From Eubacterium sp. (GTDB lineage: Bacteria; Bacillota; Clostridia; Oscillospirales; Acutalibacteraceae), in assembly GCA_014465955.1 (NCBI GenBank), contig JACTVT010000040.1, positions 1 to 21,572 of the forward strand: a stretch of DNA of 21,572 nucleotides, read 5' to 3'. Positions 21,069 through 21,572 of this stretch are shown here, one piece after another. Below the pieces are notes generated by a model. That model was not told where the DNA came from, made no database searches, and saw only the letters and a list, made by a program, of their open reading frames with translations. A program made the position numbers and the translations under genes. Each line of letters opens with the position of its first letter. The first letter of the stretch is position 1.

Positions 21069-21488
21069 TCAATATAAAACTTTTGAAAGAATAAAGCATA
21101 CCCACAAGGCCGCAACAAAGAATCCCTCAGCAGGAATTGCAAGTTTTGTATAAGGGCACTTCCAGCCTTTATCAACACAAAGGAAAATGCTTCTTGTTAC
21201 AAACACTGTTGTTGAAAAGAATAATCCGCCGACAAGCGAATAAACAGGTGTCTGAAGTGCAATAGTTAAATACAGCAAGAATGCACCGAGTGCAAAAGAA
21301 ATACCGCCGTAATAAACACGGATTTCCGTTTTGCCTGCATTATCAACAGGTTTTACCGAAAAACTTTCGGCGTTTTTAACAGGACTTATGATAAACACAA
21401 TCGCCATTGCAAAAAAGTACCCCACAAGTCCTATTACAGCAATTCCCGCAGGAATATTGCTGAAAAAAACAGTCTTAATAGTTTCCAT
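21069..21488 (-). CDS. Small four-helix membrane protein, function unknown
   Basis: A 139-residue membrane protein with four predicted helices at about 12-36, 58-80, 84-104 and 117-138. The pattern VYYGGISFALGAFLLYL and the overall size recall DUF4345-type proteins, but I am not sure of this. I start it at ATG 21486-21488, which has AAGGGG about seven bases upstream. The in-frame ATG eleven codons earlier is part of the predicted -10 box (TATAATG) and lacks a ribosome-binding site. It appears to be a single-gene unit with its own promoter (21520-21548) and terminator (21017-21055). No function can be drawn from its neighbours. Confidence 0.75.
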   Translation of the reverse strand: METIKTVFFSNIPAGIAVIGLVGYFFAMAIVFIISPVKNAESFSVKPVDNAGKTEIRVYYGGISFALGAFLLYLTIALQTPVYSLVGGLFFSTTVFVTRSIFLCVDKGWKCPYTKLAIPAEGFFVAALWVCFILSKVLY

Positions 21489-21519
21489 AAAATTACCCCT
21501 TAAATAATTCAGTAATTTC

Positions 21520-21548
21520 ATTATAACCGCTTTTTTTTAATAAGTAAA
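21520..21548 (-). promoter_or_regulatory. Predicted promoter of the four-helix membrane protein gene
   Basis: On the minus strand, -35 TTTACT (21543-21548), a 17-bp spacer, and a consensus -10 TATAAT (21520-21525). Its position rules out the upstream ATG as a start. Confidence 0.6.
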
Positions 21549-21572
21549 TACAATATTGATTATTTTTTAACA

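Noticed and set aside
21489..21521. Start of the four-helix membrane protein at 21521
   Set aside because: That ATG overlaps the consensus -10 box and has no ribosome-binding site.
1..21572. tRNA or rRNA genes
   Set aside because: I found no cloverleaf-like or rRNA-like sequence in any intergenic stretch.

Overview
The window reads as part of a chromosome from an anaerobic, low-GC Firmicute of class Clostridia, most likely an uncultured gut member of the Oscillospiraceae/Ruminococcaceae. The reasons are AT-rich DNA with strong GGAGG ribosome-binding sites, secreted proteins ending in SLH repeats, a small ferredoxin-thioredoxin-reductase-like protein next to thioredoxin, a glycoside-pentoside-hexuronide (GPH) sugar symporter beside glycoside hydrolases, and GTAG-type palindromes at gene ends. 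This is inference from gene content; no rRNA or tRNA gene is present to confirm it.

Layout. (1) 1-801: the 3' part of an AT-rich unknown gene, closed by a shared bidirectional terminator. (2) 809-3384, minus strand: pyk-mltG operon (pyruvate kinase, then the endolytic peptidoglycan transglycosylase) with its promoter. (3) 3388-4843, minus strand: a secreted Ig-like/SLH protein preceded by a highly structured 180-nt leader RNA that starts at a good promoter and ends in an intrinsic terminator hairpin just before the ribosome-binding site. (4) 4896-9829, minus strand: a five-gene operon containing two SCP2-like paralogues, a class III (glutamate-1-semialdehyde-type) aminotransferase and a split transketolase. 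It looks like an undescribed biosynthetic unit. (5) 9897-11793: a secreted SLH-anchored glucosaminidase with an SH3 domain inserted in its catalytic region. (6) 11798-13359: a GT2 polyprenyl-phosphate glycosyltransferase overlapping a GtrA-type membrane protein. (7) 13418-15559, plus strand: cytoplasmic GH2 glycosidase. (8) 15630-16345, plus strand: FTR-like protein and thioredoxin. (9) 16360-21548, minus strand: GH20 hexosaminidase, a small membrane protein with a HExxH motif, a GPH-family sugar symporter and a four-helix membrane protein.

How the parts may work together. The GPH symporter with signal-less GH2 and GH20 enzymes suggests import and intracellular breakdown of galactose/hexosamine-containing oligosaccharides. 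MltG, the glucosaminidase, the SLH proteins and the GT2/GtrA pair all concern the cell envelope. The central operon would combine ketol transfer, amination and lipid-like binding; its product is unknown.

The two most interesting items are the leader RNA at 4629-4808 and the SCP2/aminotransferase/transketolase operon at 4896-9744. A family of GTAG-headed hairpins (3451-3500, 4853-4879, 16360-16493) resembles REP/BIME elements. No intergenic gap exceeds 300 bases. I see no tRNA, rRNA, CRISPR array, transposase or phage gene.
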